The notes: a model not told the origin generated them from the letters alone. A DNA stretch of 60,272 nt from Crocinitomicaceae bacterium (GCA_014762645.1 JABURP010000077.1:1-60272), one strand, 5' to 3'; positions 26,112 through 35,410 are shown, counted from the first letter of the stretch. Numbers and translations are program-made.

Positions 26112-27389
26112 CTAATTTTTTGACCTTTTCCGTAAGCGTATTATGAAGAGTAAAGAGGTAAACAAGAGCATAAGTGATGCAATAAAAAAGGTGAGATAAA
26201 AATCACGATCCTGCTTTGCTGCATCCAGCTGAGCATTCTTTGTTTCCAGGTCATCCTCTAATTCATTGATACGCAAGATCTTCTTACCGTGTTCATGTTC
26301 AAACTCCATTTGAACAATCTTCTTTTCATTTTCTATTACGAATAGATCAAAATAGGCCTGGGTAGTTTTGTTCTTGTACTTGTAGTAGTTCACTGAATCA
26401 CCTTTTTCATGGTATACCATGGTTATGTATTCGTATAATCGCGGGAACACTTCTTTCCAGTTTTTACCAAGACACAGCTCCTCGGTTTGAAATAATAATT
26501 GCTCTGCCTCTGTTAGTTTTCCATTTCTTGTAAAAAGACGTGCTTTGTTGAATTGAACATTTGCCAGGTAGCGATATGCTTTTATTTCAGTCCAAATATC
26601 AATGGCCCGATTATAGTGAAAGTAAGCTGAATCATAATTTGGTTCATGTTCGTAATAATAGCCTAGTTCATTGTGACTTACAGCTTGTGCATGAAGATTT
26701 TGTTGATCAATGGCAAGCGACAAGGCCTGTCTTGAAAAATTGACACTTGTCGAAAACTCTTCAGTTTGGGAGTAGATGGCGGCTTTTCGGTCGAGTATAT
26801 CAATATTGACCTCACCATAAATGTTGTGTTGATCAACCAATTGTTGAGCACTGTCCAGATAAATCAAACCCATATCAAAGTCAGACGTCTTACGGTAAAA
26901 CTCTCCCATAAAAGCATAGATTTCACTTTGAACAGTATAGTAATTCAATGCCTTTGCTTTTGCCAATGCCAGTTTGAAATAATCAATGGCTTCACCCAGT
27001 TCGTTTATAATTGTATGAATTCGGGCTTTCAGGCTATAAGCCTTTATTAATAACAAGTCACTCTTAGTAGTTGTGATTACCGTATCTAAATGTGCTAATG
27101 CGAACGGGAAATTATTTTGAGCTTTTTCAATTTCACTGTGGATATAATGGTTCCAGTCATTTATATTCTGTTGAACATCATTTTGTGCCATATATAGCAC
27201 TTGAAGCACAGAATCTGTTCGTTTTTCAGGTTCATATTTGTAGTTAAAGATGATCTCTTTGGCCAATTCTGATCGTTTCTCATCTTCCATGACCCCCGTC
27301 CATTTTACAAGAGGGTCCCCAAACTGACACCAGGCCTGCTGCAGGCTAAAAACGGTAAAAAATACTATCAGTGCTGATTTCAGTGTCAT
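26112..27389 (-). CDS. TPR-repeat membrane protein without output domain
   Basis: The 425-residue product has a signal peptide (1-21, ending AWCQ), then about six tetratricopeptide-like helical pairs (about 60-330, e.g. GEAIDYFKLALAKAKALN, QAVSHNELGYYYEHEPNYD). A predicted coiled coil (about 355-395) leads to one membrane segment (FYLTFFIASLMLLFTSLLF), after which the chain stops with a short basic tail. In Bacteroidota this periplasmic TPR, coiled-coil, membrane layout normally continues into a kinase, LuxR or SpoIIE domain; none is present here. It lies 16 bp downstream of the PP2C gene, which has a TM plus output domain, and 51 bp upstream of the kinase gene, so it may act as a co-sensor. 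Confidence 0.82.
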   Translation of the reverse strand: MTLKSALIVFFTVFSLQQAWCQFGDPLVKWTGVMEDEKRSELAKEIIFNYKYEPEKRTDSVLQVLYMAQNDVQQNINDWNHYIHSEIEKAQNNFPFALAHLDTVITTTKSDLLLIKAYSLKARIHTIINELGEAIDYFKLALAKAKALNYYTVQSEIYAFMGEFYRKTSDFDMGLIYLDSAQQLVDQHNIYGEVNIDILDRKAAIYSQTEEFSTSVNFSRQALSLAIDQQNLHAQAVSHNELGYYYEHEPNYDSAYFHYNRAIDIWTEIKAYRYLANVQFNKARLFTRNGKLTEAEQLLFQTEELCLGKNWKEVFPRLYEYITMVYHEKGDSVNYYKYKNKTTQAYFDLFVIENEKKIVQMEFEHEHGKKILRINELEDDLETKNAQLDAAKQDRDFYLTFFIASLMLLFTSLLFIIRLRKRSKN

Positions 27390-27405
27390 TTACGTTTACA
27401 TGCAA

Positions 27406-30400
27406 TTAAAACAGTATACCCATCATAAGAACATCATCAATTTGCTCTTTGTTTCCTTTCCAATTGTCAAATTTATTGGTGATAATCTTACCGTATTTTT
27501 TTCTATCTTCTTTTAATAAATCTTCTATAATTTGCTGTACGCCTAACAGTTTCATTTTTCTTCCATCTTTGCCTCCAAACTGATCCGGATAGCCATCCGA
27601 GAATAGGAAAAGTGCATCTCCCTTATTCATTTGGAAACTTTTCAGGTGAAAATCGACTTTATCAACAATACCACCGCCAATTGGACGTTTATCTCCGGAT
27701 ATTATTTTTACAGATCCGGATTGAACAATGATAGAGTGCCGTTTTGCAGAGGATATTAACAGTTCATTAGTCTTGAGGTTGATTTCGCACAAAGTCATGT
27801 CCATTCCATCCCGTGACTTAAAAAAGTCATCTTCAAAGCTCCCTGAAAATTCCTGGTGAAGGATGGTTTGTATTTCTTCATCCAATACATCCAGTACCTG
27901 ATCGGGTGTTTTCCAGTTTCCTGTTGAATCCATCAAGGTGTATATGTTCCGCAGTGTGGTGGAACCAATCATACTCATAAAAGCACCAGGCACCCCATGC
28001 CCTGTGCAATCTACACATGCAACGATCAACTTGTCAGGATAATGACGCATGAAGTAAAAATCACCGCTTACGATATCTCGAGGTCGGTAAAAAATAAAGG
28101 AGTTCGGAAAAATATCATCTAATTCTTCTGTTGAAGGAAGGATAGCGGCTTGTATACGTTCGGCGTAATTAATACTGGACGTCAAATCTTTGTTAATTTC
28201 CTGGATAATTTCTGCTTTTTCTACTACCTCTTTGGTTTTTATCGCTAATTGTTCTTCCAAATAAATTTGATTAGCCTGCAGTCGTTTTACCCGGAGTCTT
28301 ACGATTAGAATGACGGTGCCAATAAGTACCAATGCTACTACAATAAAAAACCAGAGTTGTTTCCAGAAGGGTTTGGCAATAGTAATTTTGACGCTTGCAG
28401 TTTCCTCACTACAGATTCCATCTTCATTACATGCCATTACCTGAAAAATATATTCACCATCTGCCAGTTTACCGTAGGTAGCAAGACTTTCTTTTGTAAA
28501 ATTTGAGTATACCTGGTCATGCCCAACAAGTTTGTATTTGTATTTAACTTTTTCAGGAGCACCAAAACTAATTCCTATAAAATTGAATTCAACGCGGTAG
28601 TTGTTATAGGGTAAATTGATCGGTTCGTCTGGTGAATATTCTTTTTCACCAATCATTATTGACAGTAGGTTTATTACCGGGGGAACTATCTCTTTGCGAT
28701 CTTTACTGGGGTCGTATTTTATTGCGCCACCGTCGGTTCCTATCCACAGATAATTTTTTTCATCCAGAAACATTGCGCGCGGGTTCACTTGTTCTTTAAT
28801 ACCAGATTTGTGATCGTAAACGACTACTTTACCGTCATCAGGGTTTATACGACTCATTCCTCCTCTGTGCCCTACCCATACTTTGCCATTTCCATCCAAT
28901 TGAATAGCATATGTATAGTCAGATTTTAGACCATCATTTGTAGAGTATCTTGCGAATGAATTCCCCATTTTCTTATACACGCCATTTTCTGCAGTAGCAA
29001 TCCATATTTCCCCATTATTACCTTCTGCTATACTTGTTACTTCCAGTTCACCCACGTTGGTGATTTCAAACTCATCAATAGTAGAATTTCGGATACCGTA
29101 TAAATAGCGACTATGCGTTCCCATCCAAATGGTACTGTTTTCTGCAATGCATACCGTTTTAATAGCATTATGAGCCAGTCCGGATTCTGTGTCAAGCAAA
29201 TCAGTTGAGCCATTTTCGATATAGTAAATAATGAGTCCTCCTTCAGTGGCTACGTATAGTACATATTTATCTCCGGTAATTTGATTGACTTTTTGCTGCA
29301 GGCTGCCGTAATCCCAGATTATTTTATTGAGTCTTCTAGATCTGAAATTGTAATTATAGAGACCGGAGCTATTAGTTCCAATCCATAAAATGGAGTCATT
29401 AAAGAAAAGGGAAGTTACTTTATCATCAACAAAACCGTTTGAACCATCATAAAAAGTCCACATGGAATCAATTACCGGAGAATTTCTGATAAGTCCATTT
29501 CCAACACCATACCACTTTTCGTTTCCACCAACCCAAATGGCTGAAACACTCTCACCATATTTTTCGGGATCATGAGAATAGAAAGTAAAGAAATCATCTA
29601 TTAAAGTAGAGAGGCCTGCACCAAATGTTCCCACCCATATATTGCCTTCCCGGTCCTGGAAAACGGATTGAACAAAATCACTGGACATACCGGTTTTTGT
29701 GTTGTAGTGCGTCACTTCAAAATCCACATTTCCGAGCGTGTCTGGGTGAAGCTTTACCAATCCATTGCCAAAAGTCCCCAACCAGATATTTCGGTTGGCA
29801 TCTTCCATAATGGTTTGAATTTGTAATTCGGAAATGTCATAATCACTATCCCAACGACTGAATTGAATTTCACCTTCGAACAAACGAACCTTGGCTATTC
29901 CACTTTCATGAGAGGCCATGAGGTATTCTCCGTCTATTTGGGTTGGAGAAAAATCTTTTACCCAGGTTTCAGGCAGGAGTTCGTTAGCAACTTCCCATTT
30001 ACTACCATTATATTTTAGATGGATTAAACCCTCGGAAGTTCCAATCAACATGTTCTTTTCGTTCAGGCATTGTATGGCATGAAAACTTTCTTTTTCAAAA
30101 TTTCCAATCAATTTGATTTGCCCATTCGCAATTTCAAACACCCCTTGATTTTGAGAGACACCATAAATCTTACCCTGATACCCGCTAATGGCGTTTATTT
30201 TACTTTGGATTAGTTTCGGTGATTTAATTGGGTGGAACTCTTTTGAGTCAAACCGGGTAACGCCCCCTTCATTATGACCAAACCATTGTTGGCCGTTATC
30301 CTCCATATACGAGCAGGTAATCACATTCTCTGCCAGGCCATCATTTGAAGTAAATGTTACAAAGTGTTTTCCGTCAAATTTGCAAAGACCTTCACCTGTT

Positions 30401-30555
30401 CCGACCCAGAGATATCCTCTTTTATCTTGATTGATGGAGTATATGAAGTTTTGAGAAATGCCATCTTCTGTAGTATATTGATTAAATCTAAAGGTCTGTC
30501 CGAAGGACAAACTGCATAGACTAATGAAGAGGAGAGCGAGATGGGTTTTTCTCAT
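27406..30555 (-). CDS. Propeller sensor fused to SpoIIE-type PP2C phosphatase (SiaA-like)
   Basis: The 1049-residue product has a signal peptide (1-19, ending LSFGQ). Two-component-regulator propeller repeats fill about 25-630 (GYLWVGTGEGLCKFDG, GNIWVGTFGAGL, YLWIGTDGGAIKYDP). A Y_Y_Y domain lies at about 640-720, one membrane helix at about 735-757, then a coiled coil. The C-terminal cytosolic domain (about 800-1049) is a SpoIIE-family PP2C phosphatase. Its metal-site acidic residues are all present: VSGDFYF, VDCTGHGVPGA, FSDGYPDQF and the closing QIDDVLMMG. By analogy with SiaA it should dephosphorylate DUF1987 proteins, three of which are in this same gene run. It is 13 bp from the exported-protein gene upstream. 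Confidence 0.92.
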   Translation of the reverse strand: MRKTHLALLFISLCSLSFGQTFRFNQYTTEDGISQNFIYSINQDKRGYLWVGTGEGLCKFDGKHFVTFTSNDGLAENVITCSYMEDNGQQWFGHNEGGVTRFDSKEFHPIKSPKLIQSKINAISGYQGKIYGVSQNQGVFEIANGQIKLIGNFEKESFHAIQCLNEKNMLIGTSEGLIHLKYNGSKWEVANELLPETWVKDFSPTQIDGEYLMASHESGIAKVRLFEGEIQFSRWDSDYDISELQIQTIMEDANRNIWLGTFGNGLVKLHPDTLGNVDFEVTHYNTKTGMSSDFVQSVFQDREGNIWVGTFGAGLSTLIDDFFTFYSHDPEKYGESVSAIWVGGNEKWYGVGNGLIRNSPVIDSMWTFYDGSNGFVDDKVTSLFFNDSILWIGTNSSGLYNYNFRSRRLNKIIWDYGSLQQKVNQITGDKYVLYVATEGGLIIYYIENGSTDLLDTESGLAHNAIKTVCIAENSTIWMGTHSRYLYGIRNSTIDEFEITNVGELEVTSIAEGNNGEIWIATAENGVYKKMGNSFARYSTNDGLKSDYTYAIQLDGNGKVWVGHRGGMSRINPDDGKVVVYDHKSGIKEQVNPRAMFLDEKNYLWIGTDGGAIKYDPSKDRKEIVPPVINLLSIMIGEKEYSPDEPINLPYNNYRVEFNFIGISFGAPEKVKYKYKLVGHDQVYSNFTKESLATYGKLADGEYIFQVMACNEDGICSEETASVKITIAKPFWKQLWFFIVVALVLIGTVILIVRLRVKRLQANQIYLEEQLAIKTKEVVEKAEIIQEINKDLTSSINYAERIQAAILPSTEELDDIFPNSFIFYRPRDIVSGDFYFMRHYPDKLIVACVDCTGHGVPGAFMSMIGSTTLRNIYTLMDSTGNWKTPDQVLDVLDEEIQTILHQEFSGSFEDDFFKSRDGMDMTLCEINLKTNELLISSAKRHSIIVQSGSVKIISGDKRPIGGGIVDKVDFHLKSFQMNKGDALFLFSDGYPDQFGGKDGRKMKLLGVQQIIEDLLKEDRKKYGKIITNKFDNWKGNKEQIDDVLMMGILF

Positions 30556-30568
30556 TTAAGCGTAGAAA

Positions 30569-31525
30569 TCATTTAGGACTTATATTAATACTTGTACTGG
30601 GTTTAGGTACTCCACCAATGGGTATGGTGTAAAATGGCAATGTTTCACCGTACTGGTTGGTAATAAAAAAGCTTACGTTATTATTTTTAGCGGGTTTCGT
30701 TTTGTTTTTGTGGAACTGTACATCAAAAGTGGACTCTTTTTCTTTGGTTAGAACCTTGTGTTCACTTTTCATCCAGTTCCCATCCCCTGATTTCTTTAGC
30801 GGGATAGCAAATCTTGTATTTGTAATTATTTTTAACTCTCCGTCGAAGTCCCAATCAAAATTACCTTGCTTTACGGAAACTACACGATCATCTATATAAG
30901 GATAAACGTGCGAGACCTCTTTTGGGTCATCATGCATTCGGAAGGTATATTCAAAGGTAAAAGCATTTCCACCTTCAATATCTATGTTTTTTGTGCTTGA
31001 TGTAGAGAGATAATAGGAGTAGAGATTTCCATCATCTCCTTCTATCCCTTCTGCAATAATCTTAAAGACATAACCACCATATTTGGGAGCTAATTCACCT
31101 GAGGTTGGGTTGAAAGGACCGAATGTGTACCACTTCTTATCGTAGCCTTTTCCAAATGTTTTGGTGGCCAGCATATTTCCACTTTTATAGTTTCCTACGG
31201 GGTTAGCATTTCTGGCATCCTTTTCAGTAACGCAACCTTTTCCACCGTAAACAGTAAATTTTGTTTTTGTATCAAACTCGCCTTTTACTTCGTCTATTTC
31301 ACCACTAATTCCGGGATCATAAATACGGATATATACAGGTGCTTTATGTGTTTTAGGAATTACGAAAAAGAAGGTCTGTGAAAAATCATCATCTCCCCAT
31401 GCTTTATCACCATCCGATCCGAATGTAACCAAATATGGAATGTTTTCTTCAGTTGCGGGAACAGGTTGGGCAAATGTCACAGTGGCAATAAAAGAAAAAA
31501 CAATTAGGCTAAATAAGTTTTTCAT
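30569..31525 (-). CDS. Exported protein of unknown function, about 318 aa
   Basis: I do not recognise a family. The reading frame extends upstream to 31624, but the first 33 residues are not signal-like. The ATG at 31525 opens a good signal peptide (MKNLFSLIVFSF ending TVTFAQ), so I place the start there. The mature part is a beta-rich globular protein with APVYIRIYDPGISGEIDE, a GKGCVTEKDA segment, and a C-terminal stretch KNNNVSFFITNQYGETLPFY, and no membrane anchor. It is thus periplasmic or secreted. It sits between SiaC-like copy c (91 bp upstream) and the propeller phosphatase (13 bp downstream). It could be the ligand or partner of the periplasmic propeller, which is inference from position only. 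Confidence 0.7.
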   Translation of the reverse strand: MKNLFSLIVFSFIATVTFAQPVPATEENIPYLVTFGSDGDKAWGDDDFSQTFFFVIPKTHKAPVYIRIYDPGISGEIDEVKGEFDTKTKFTVYGGKGCVTEKDARNANPVGNYKSGNMLATKTFGKGYDKKWYTFGPFNPTSGELAPKYGGYVFKIIAEGIEGDDGNLYSYYLSTSSTKNIDIEGGNAFTFEYTFRMHDDPKEVSHVYPYIDDRVVSVKQGNFDWDFDGELKIITNTRFAIPLKKSGDGNWMKSEHKVLTKEKESTFDVQFHKNKTKPAKNNNVSFFITNQYGETLPFYTIPIGGVPKPSTSINISPK

Positions 31526-31616
31526 GACCTTTAATTTAGTCATTTCTATGTCAAATATCCTGCCAATTGACATTAAATCCAATGAAATGTTTAGTTTGTT
31601 CGAATAAAGGCGAGTA

Positions 31617-32012
31617 TTACTCATCTTTTTGCTTTAAGGTGATGAATTCACCAAGCAGATCTTTAAAATCATTCCCTTTATTGATCATGTCGACATCATC
31701 TGATTCATATTTCCAGGTAACATGCACTTCTTTTTCGTTTGCTAATTTTGAAAGATTGTGTATGATGTCATATAAGATTACAGTCGTAGCTGTGTTCACG
31801 TAATCAAAATCAATTTCAAATTCGATATTTCCAGGTGTTTTTTTATAGAATTCTTCCAGCCAGTCACGTAAAGGTTGAAAGAATTTAGGAGCATTTTCAG
31901 GATAGCTCCTCCCTTGAATTAGAATTTTTCCAGTGGAAATACTGCCCTCAATAAGTGGTGATTTTTCTGTTGGTTCGTAATTAATCGTATCCACGGTAGT
32001 TGTAATTTTCAC
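31617..32012 (-). CDS. DUF1987 / SiaC-like regulatory phosphoprotein (copy c)
   Basis: The 131-residue protein is a full DUF1987 member: TEKSPLIEGSI, GKILIQGRSYPENAPKFF, RDWLEEFYKK, then the phosphosite loop FDYVNTATTVI with Thr74 matching SiaC Thr68, and VTWKYESDDVDMINKGNDF with a LKQKDE tail. It is closer to copy a than to copy b by eye. It is the first gene of the co-oriented island and is separated from copies a and b by the phosphatase, TPR, kinase and receiver genes. Confidence 0.88.
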   Translation of the reverse strand: MKITTTVDTINYEPTEKSPLIEGSISTGKILIQGRSYPENAPKFFQPLRDWLEEFYKKTPGNIEFEIDFDYVNTATTVILYDIIHNLSKLANEKEVHVTWKYESDDVDMINKGNDFKDLLGEFITLKQKDE

Positions 32013-32321
32013 CCAAGTTATGAAAATCTTCGAAAATTGAGATGCGTAAGTAAATAACTAAATGTACATAGGCTAAAAATCAAGCAGTTGAAAGAAGCAT
32101 AAATTTGGAATCTCTTATTCCTACTGAAGTTCAGATGGTTATAAACAATTGTTCATATCTTGCCTTGATAACATGTTAATAACTAGATGGTTATATTTTT
32201 TGGATTCGAATTAAATCCTACTACTTTTAGATCAATGTTAGTCACAAAACTGAATGTTAAAGAAGCGACGAAAGTTGTGGAATTAATATTCTGATCTTCG
32301 AGATGAAAGTTTAGTGACGCA

Positions 32322-32499
32322 ATGATTAAACTTAGTTGGATAATTATTGTTAAAGCAGCAAGGCACTTGATTGTGGTTGTTAATCACGCAAGTGAGAAAC
32401 GGGAAACAAGATGGTAAAACATCTGGTTTTTTAACACAATCAATACCAATTAATTTTGGTAAATGCCGGCGGAAGTTTTAAACGACTTCCGCTTTTTTT
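32322..32499 (+). ncRNA. Candidate small transcript (structured RNA or 31-aa peptide gene)
   Basis: A strong terminator at the 3' end with no annotated gene before it on the same strand implies a short transcript. Nested stems occur: CACTTG/CAAGTG (32364-32369 and 32389-32394) enclosing GTGGTT/AATCAC (32373-32378 and 32382-32387). A weaker hairpin AGATG/CATCT (32409-32424) is followed by six T residues. The same stretch has an ATG frame of 31 codons (32322-32417) with a hydrophobic first half (LSWIIIVKAARHLIVVV). I cannot tell whether the RNA or the peptide is the product; neither matches a family I recognise. Confidence 0.35.
32469..32499 (+). terminator. Rho-independent terminator of an unassigned small transcript
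   Basis: An 8-bp stem (GCGGAAGT at 32469-32476, ACTTCCGC at 32485-32492) with an 8-nt loop is followed by seven T residues. The opposite strand has no T-tract after the stem, so it acts on plus-strand transcription. Confidence 0.85.
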
Positions 32500-32719
32500 A
32501 TTTTAACCCGGGTAGCACGTAAAATATAGTTACATAAGTAGTTGTAAAACAATGAAATAGAACGGATATTTTTAATGATCTGCTAAATCGTGTCACTTAT
32601 CGATAGATTACGTCAGAAAATCCTGTTTTACGCTCCCTTTAACGAACAGTCCCCCTTATTTTAAAGGATTTAGGTGATGTTGTCGTATCTTGTCACTATA
32701 AAATTAACACACCCATATT

Positions 32720-33106
32720 ATGAAGTCCCTTATTTTAAGTTTGTCAGTAGCGTCAATGTTCGTTTTAACGAGCTTTACTTCTGAACAAGCGGCCTCAATT
32801 CAGGCAAGTTCTACAGTACTTAGTTTAGATGATGACCTAAACCTTAATGACTTCAGAGTTCAACTTTGTTCTTACAAATCTGTTGTGCCAGTGAGTGTAG
32901 TAGAGAAATTGAGAAAAGTAAAGGGTGTAACTTCATTGAGAAACGGGGAAGAGTTCATTTATCTTTCTCCGTCTTATTCATCAAAAGAAGAAGCATTTCT
33001 TGCGCTTCCAACTTTTCAATATTTGGGATTTAATGAAGCTCAGGTGGTGCGTGTTGAGCGATCAACAACAGTAGGATTAAAAATATTTCAGGGACCTAGT
33101 TTTTAG
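32720..33106 (+). CDS. Exported SPOR-like domain protein, 128 aa
   Basis: The product has a signal peptide (about 1-24) and a short acidic linker (LSLDDDLNLND). Then a single domain of about 75 residues has the beta-alpha-beta pattern of SPOR domains: FRVQLCSYKSVVPVSVV, a Lys-rich helix, FIYLSPSYSSKEEAFLAL and GFNEAQVVRV. SPOR domains bind denuded glycan strands of peptidoglycan, often at the division site. Whether this diverged copy binds is unknown. It stands alone, with its stop only 37 bp from the end of the convergent Gly-rich gene and no obvious terminator between. Confidence 0.72.
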   Translation: MKSLILSLSVASMFVLTSFTSEQAASIQASSTVLSLDDDLNLNDFRVQLCSYKSVVPVSVVEKLRKVKGVTSLRNGEEFIYLSPSYSSKEEAFLALPTFQYLGFNEAQVVRVERSTTVGLKIFQGPSF

Positions 33107-33142
33107 AAATATATTTCCAATCTCTTTCTTCAAATTTTTTGG

Positions 33143-35410
33143 TTAATTTTTTACTATCCGGATAACAGCGGTTTGTTCTTCAGAATTAATTCGTAGAAAA
33201 TAGATACCATTATCCGCTGGAATATTCATTTCCACTAATGTTGTATCACTATATTTTTTTGCATGAATGATTTTCCCTGTGGCGTCAGTTAATGTTAGAT
33301 ATATGGATGGGTATACCTGACCCAAATCAACAAACACATTTCCTTGGGTTGGGTTAGGATAGATGACTATATCATTCTCAAGAACATTATTTTCCTTGAT
33401 ATCAAGTCCCGTGACAGTATAACAAATCGAGGTGTCCGTACAACCATTATTGGTTACAATTACAGCATAATCGCCATTACTTGTGGCTGTAAAAGTTTGG
33501 TTAATGGCCCCGCTAACTGGTGTCATACCTGAGCAGTTTAGCCATTGGTAGTTGGCTCCATTCTGATATGCAGTTAATGTTGCTCCATTCTGTGTAACCG
33601 AGGCATTCACGGTATTTATGGTAAGATTTAGTGCCACAGTTGAGTCACATCCTGCTGCAGAACCACCAACGTAGGTGTAGGTTGCCGAGTTGTTTGACGA
33701 ATAATACGTAATACCATCAACCCAGGTTAATGAATCACATGCATTCAATGTATCGGTACTTGATGGTGCAGAGCCATTAATGATAAGGTTTAATGTGACA
33801 ACCGAATCGCAACCACTTGAGGCTCCACCTATATAGGTGTAAGTAGCTGTGTTATTTGAGGAATAATAAGTGTTACCATCTATCCATTCTATTGAGTCAC
33901 ATGATACAATATTATCTGTGCCGGAAGAAGCACTTATTACGGTCAAATCCAGAACGACGGTTGAATCACATCCACTGGATGCTCCACCTGTTATCGTATG
34001 TGTTGCTGTATTATTATTGGTGTAATAGGTGTTTCCGTCTAACCATACAAGAGAATCACAGGCAGTAACCACATCAATACCGGAAGGTGGAAGAGTAGGT
34101 TGTGGTAAAATTAGGTCTAATACAGTTATTCCCGGACTGCCGTCCTGAGCATTGTTTGTACTGCCCACCGTACAATTTGTTTGCGAAGCGACTACCGTGG
34201 TTCCACTGATTCCTCCATTATTTGTCAGGTTGATTTGCGCCGGAATTGCTGGCTGAGATACCCAAAGAACACCACCGCCTCCTCCACCACCGGGTCCATT
34301 GCAGTTAGATGGGCCAACATTGTTAACGTCACCACCATTGGCACCAGAAATGTCTACATTAACGGCTCCGGTATAGGATCCCACATCAAGCAGAACAGTT
34401 CCGCCAGAACCTCCACCACCTGCTCCATCTTCTGCCAAACCTGCCGATTCACCTGTTGCGGTTATCATTTGTCCGTTACCAATTATAGTATTGGCTTTGA
34501 TAATGACGATTCCACCACCATTACCACCATTAGTACCAACGCCCACATTGTTCTCATGACCTGCACCTCCGGCACCGCCCATATATATTTTATTAGCGCT
34601 GTTGTTGAAGACATTTGGTTTACCTCCAACACCCGGTGCTGTTCCAGAACAATAAAAAGTACTTTGCGGAATTCGGTCACCACCCTGACCACCTGAACCG
34701 CCATTTCCTCCACCGCCGCCGCCGGTGTTATGGTCATTTCCACCACCGCCACCGTTAGCTTGTGCTCCTCTACCGGCAGTTTTACCCGCTATATAAGCTG
34801 CCACCCCTTCTCCTTTAAGGGCACCTTCACCAGTTGTGATGTTGTAGAAGTAATCACTGGGTTGATTCCACCATTCGCAGCTATAAGTTGAGGTAGTTGT
34901 TGCTGCTCCTGTAAAACCGGTTCCCTGTAAATTAACGGTGTCGTTTAATGTTAATGAGCCCTGGCATTCAAATACCAGGACACCACCCGTGTTGCCATTC
35001 CAGGGCATAGCGGTTAAGGGAGCAGTAACGGTGGCATCATTGTATACCGGTACGCGAATCAGCTGAACGGTTCCTCCCGGGTCATAGGTTCTCTGTATAT
35101 TATTAACAGCAATTTCGGATGCGCCAGGAATACTACATATTGTAGTAAATTCATAGTTTCCAGCACTGTTGTAGTTAATTATATCTCCAAATGCCGTAGA
35201 ATTGGTTTCATCTATGGTGGCACCCTGCATTTGAATGAGCAGAACTTTGTCACCCGGTGAAAATGCAGCAGAAGAAGTAACAGAAATAGTGGTGCCGGTG
35301 ATATTACTTACGGATGTATAGTCGTTTATAATTCCCGAAATATTTGTGTTCTGAGCGGAAGAAAAGAAGTTTATCAAACATAGAAAAGAGCAGGTGAGTA
35401 GTTTCTTCAT
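33143..35410 (-). CDS. Gly-rich T9SS type A secreted protein with three Cys-containing tandem repeats
   Basis: The 755-residue product has a signal peptide (ending FFSSAQ). An N-terminal beta domain (about 20-170) includes FSPGDKVLLIQMQGA and is followed by a very Gly-rich region (about 215-400, runs such as GGGGGNGGSGGQGG), which looks like a beta-helix or adhesive low-complexity domain. Three repeats of about 53 residues follow (about 445-605: ACDSLVWLDGNTYY, NNTATYTYIGGA, GCDSTVVLDL). The end is a type A CTD (YPNPTQGNVFVDLGQ, NGIYFLRINSEEQ). It is predicted to be surface exposed. It is unrelated in function to the adjacent SPOR gene as far as I can see. Confidence 0.85.
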   Translation of the reverse strand: MKKLLTCSFLCLINFFSSAQNTNISGIINDYTSVSNITGTTISVTSSAAFSPGDKVLLIQMQGATIDETNSTAFGDIINYNSAGNYEFTTICSIPGASEIAVNNIQRTYDPGGTVQLIRVPVYNDATVTAPLTAMPWNGNTGGVLVFECQGSLTLNDTVNLQGTGFTGAATTTSTYSCEWWNQPSDYFYNITTGEGALKGEGVAAYIAGKTAGRGAQANGGGGGNDHNTGGGGGGNGGSGGQGGDRIPQSTFYCSGTAPGVGGKPNVFNNSANKIYMGGAGGAGHENNVGVGTNGGNGGGIVIIKANTIIGNGQMITATGESAGLAEDGAGGGGSGGTVLLDVGSYTGAVNVDISGANGGDVNNVGPSNCNGPGGGGGGGVLWVSQPAIPAQINLTNNGGISGTTVVASQTNCTVGSTNNAQDGSPGITVLDLILPQPTLPPSGIDVVTACDSLVWLDGNTYYTNNNTATHTITGGASSGCDSTVVLDLTVISASSGTDNIVSCDSIEWIDGNTYYSSNNTATYTYIGGASSGCDSVVTLNLIINGSAPSSTDTLNACDSLTWVDGITYYSSNNSATYTYVGGSAAGCDSTVALNLTINTVNASVTQNGATLTAYQNGANYQWLNCSGMTPVSGAINQTFTATSNGDYAVIVTNNGCTDTSICYTVTGLDIKENNVLENDIVIYPNPTQGNVFVDLGQVYPSIYLTLTDATGKIIHAKKYSDTTLVEMNIPADNGIYFLRINSEEQTAVIRIVKN
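33622..34070 (-). repeat. Three tandem in-frame repeats of about 53 codons
   Basis: Each unit begins with a CDS.[TVIE]W.DG.TYY core and ends with a GGA..GCDS.V.L.L segment, giving one conserved Cys at each end. The units are close enough in DNA for recombination. Confidence 0.75.

Larger units (their letters stand above)
32013..32719. other. Gene-poor 707-bp interval between the SiaC island and the SPOR gene
   Basis: The interval separates divergent genes. It holds a candidate -7 box TAAATTTG at 32100-32107 on the plus strand (without a -33 TTG at normal spacing), a 31-codon reading frame, nested hairpins at 32364-32394, and a clear plus-strand terminator at 32469-32499. The last 220 bp carry no recognised element besides the likely promoter region of the SPOR-like gene. 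Confidence 0.6.

Noticed and set aside
31525-31624. Extended N-terminus of the exported protein in the SiaC island
   Set aside because: The first 33 codons run into the DUF1987 copy c gene, and the internal ATG gives a proper signal peptide.
32100-32107. TAAATTTG as a promoter for the small transcript
   Set aside because: It matches the -7 consensus, but the nearest TTG is only 9 bp upstream rather than 19-21, so I list it only as part of the intergenic description.
34181-34696. Plus-strand ORF of 171 codons opposite the Gly-rich gene
   Set aside because: It is the shadow of Gly/Asn/Thr-rich coding sequence, dominated by Thr, Ser and Ile, with no signal or domain.
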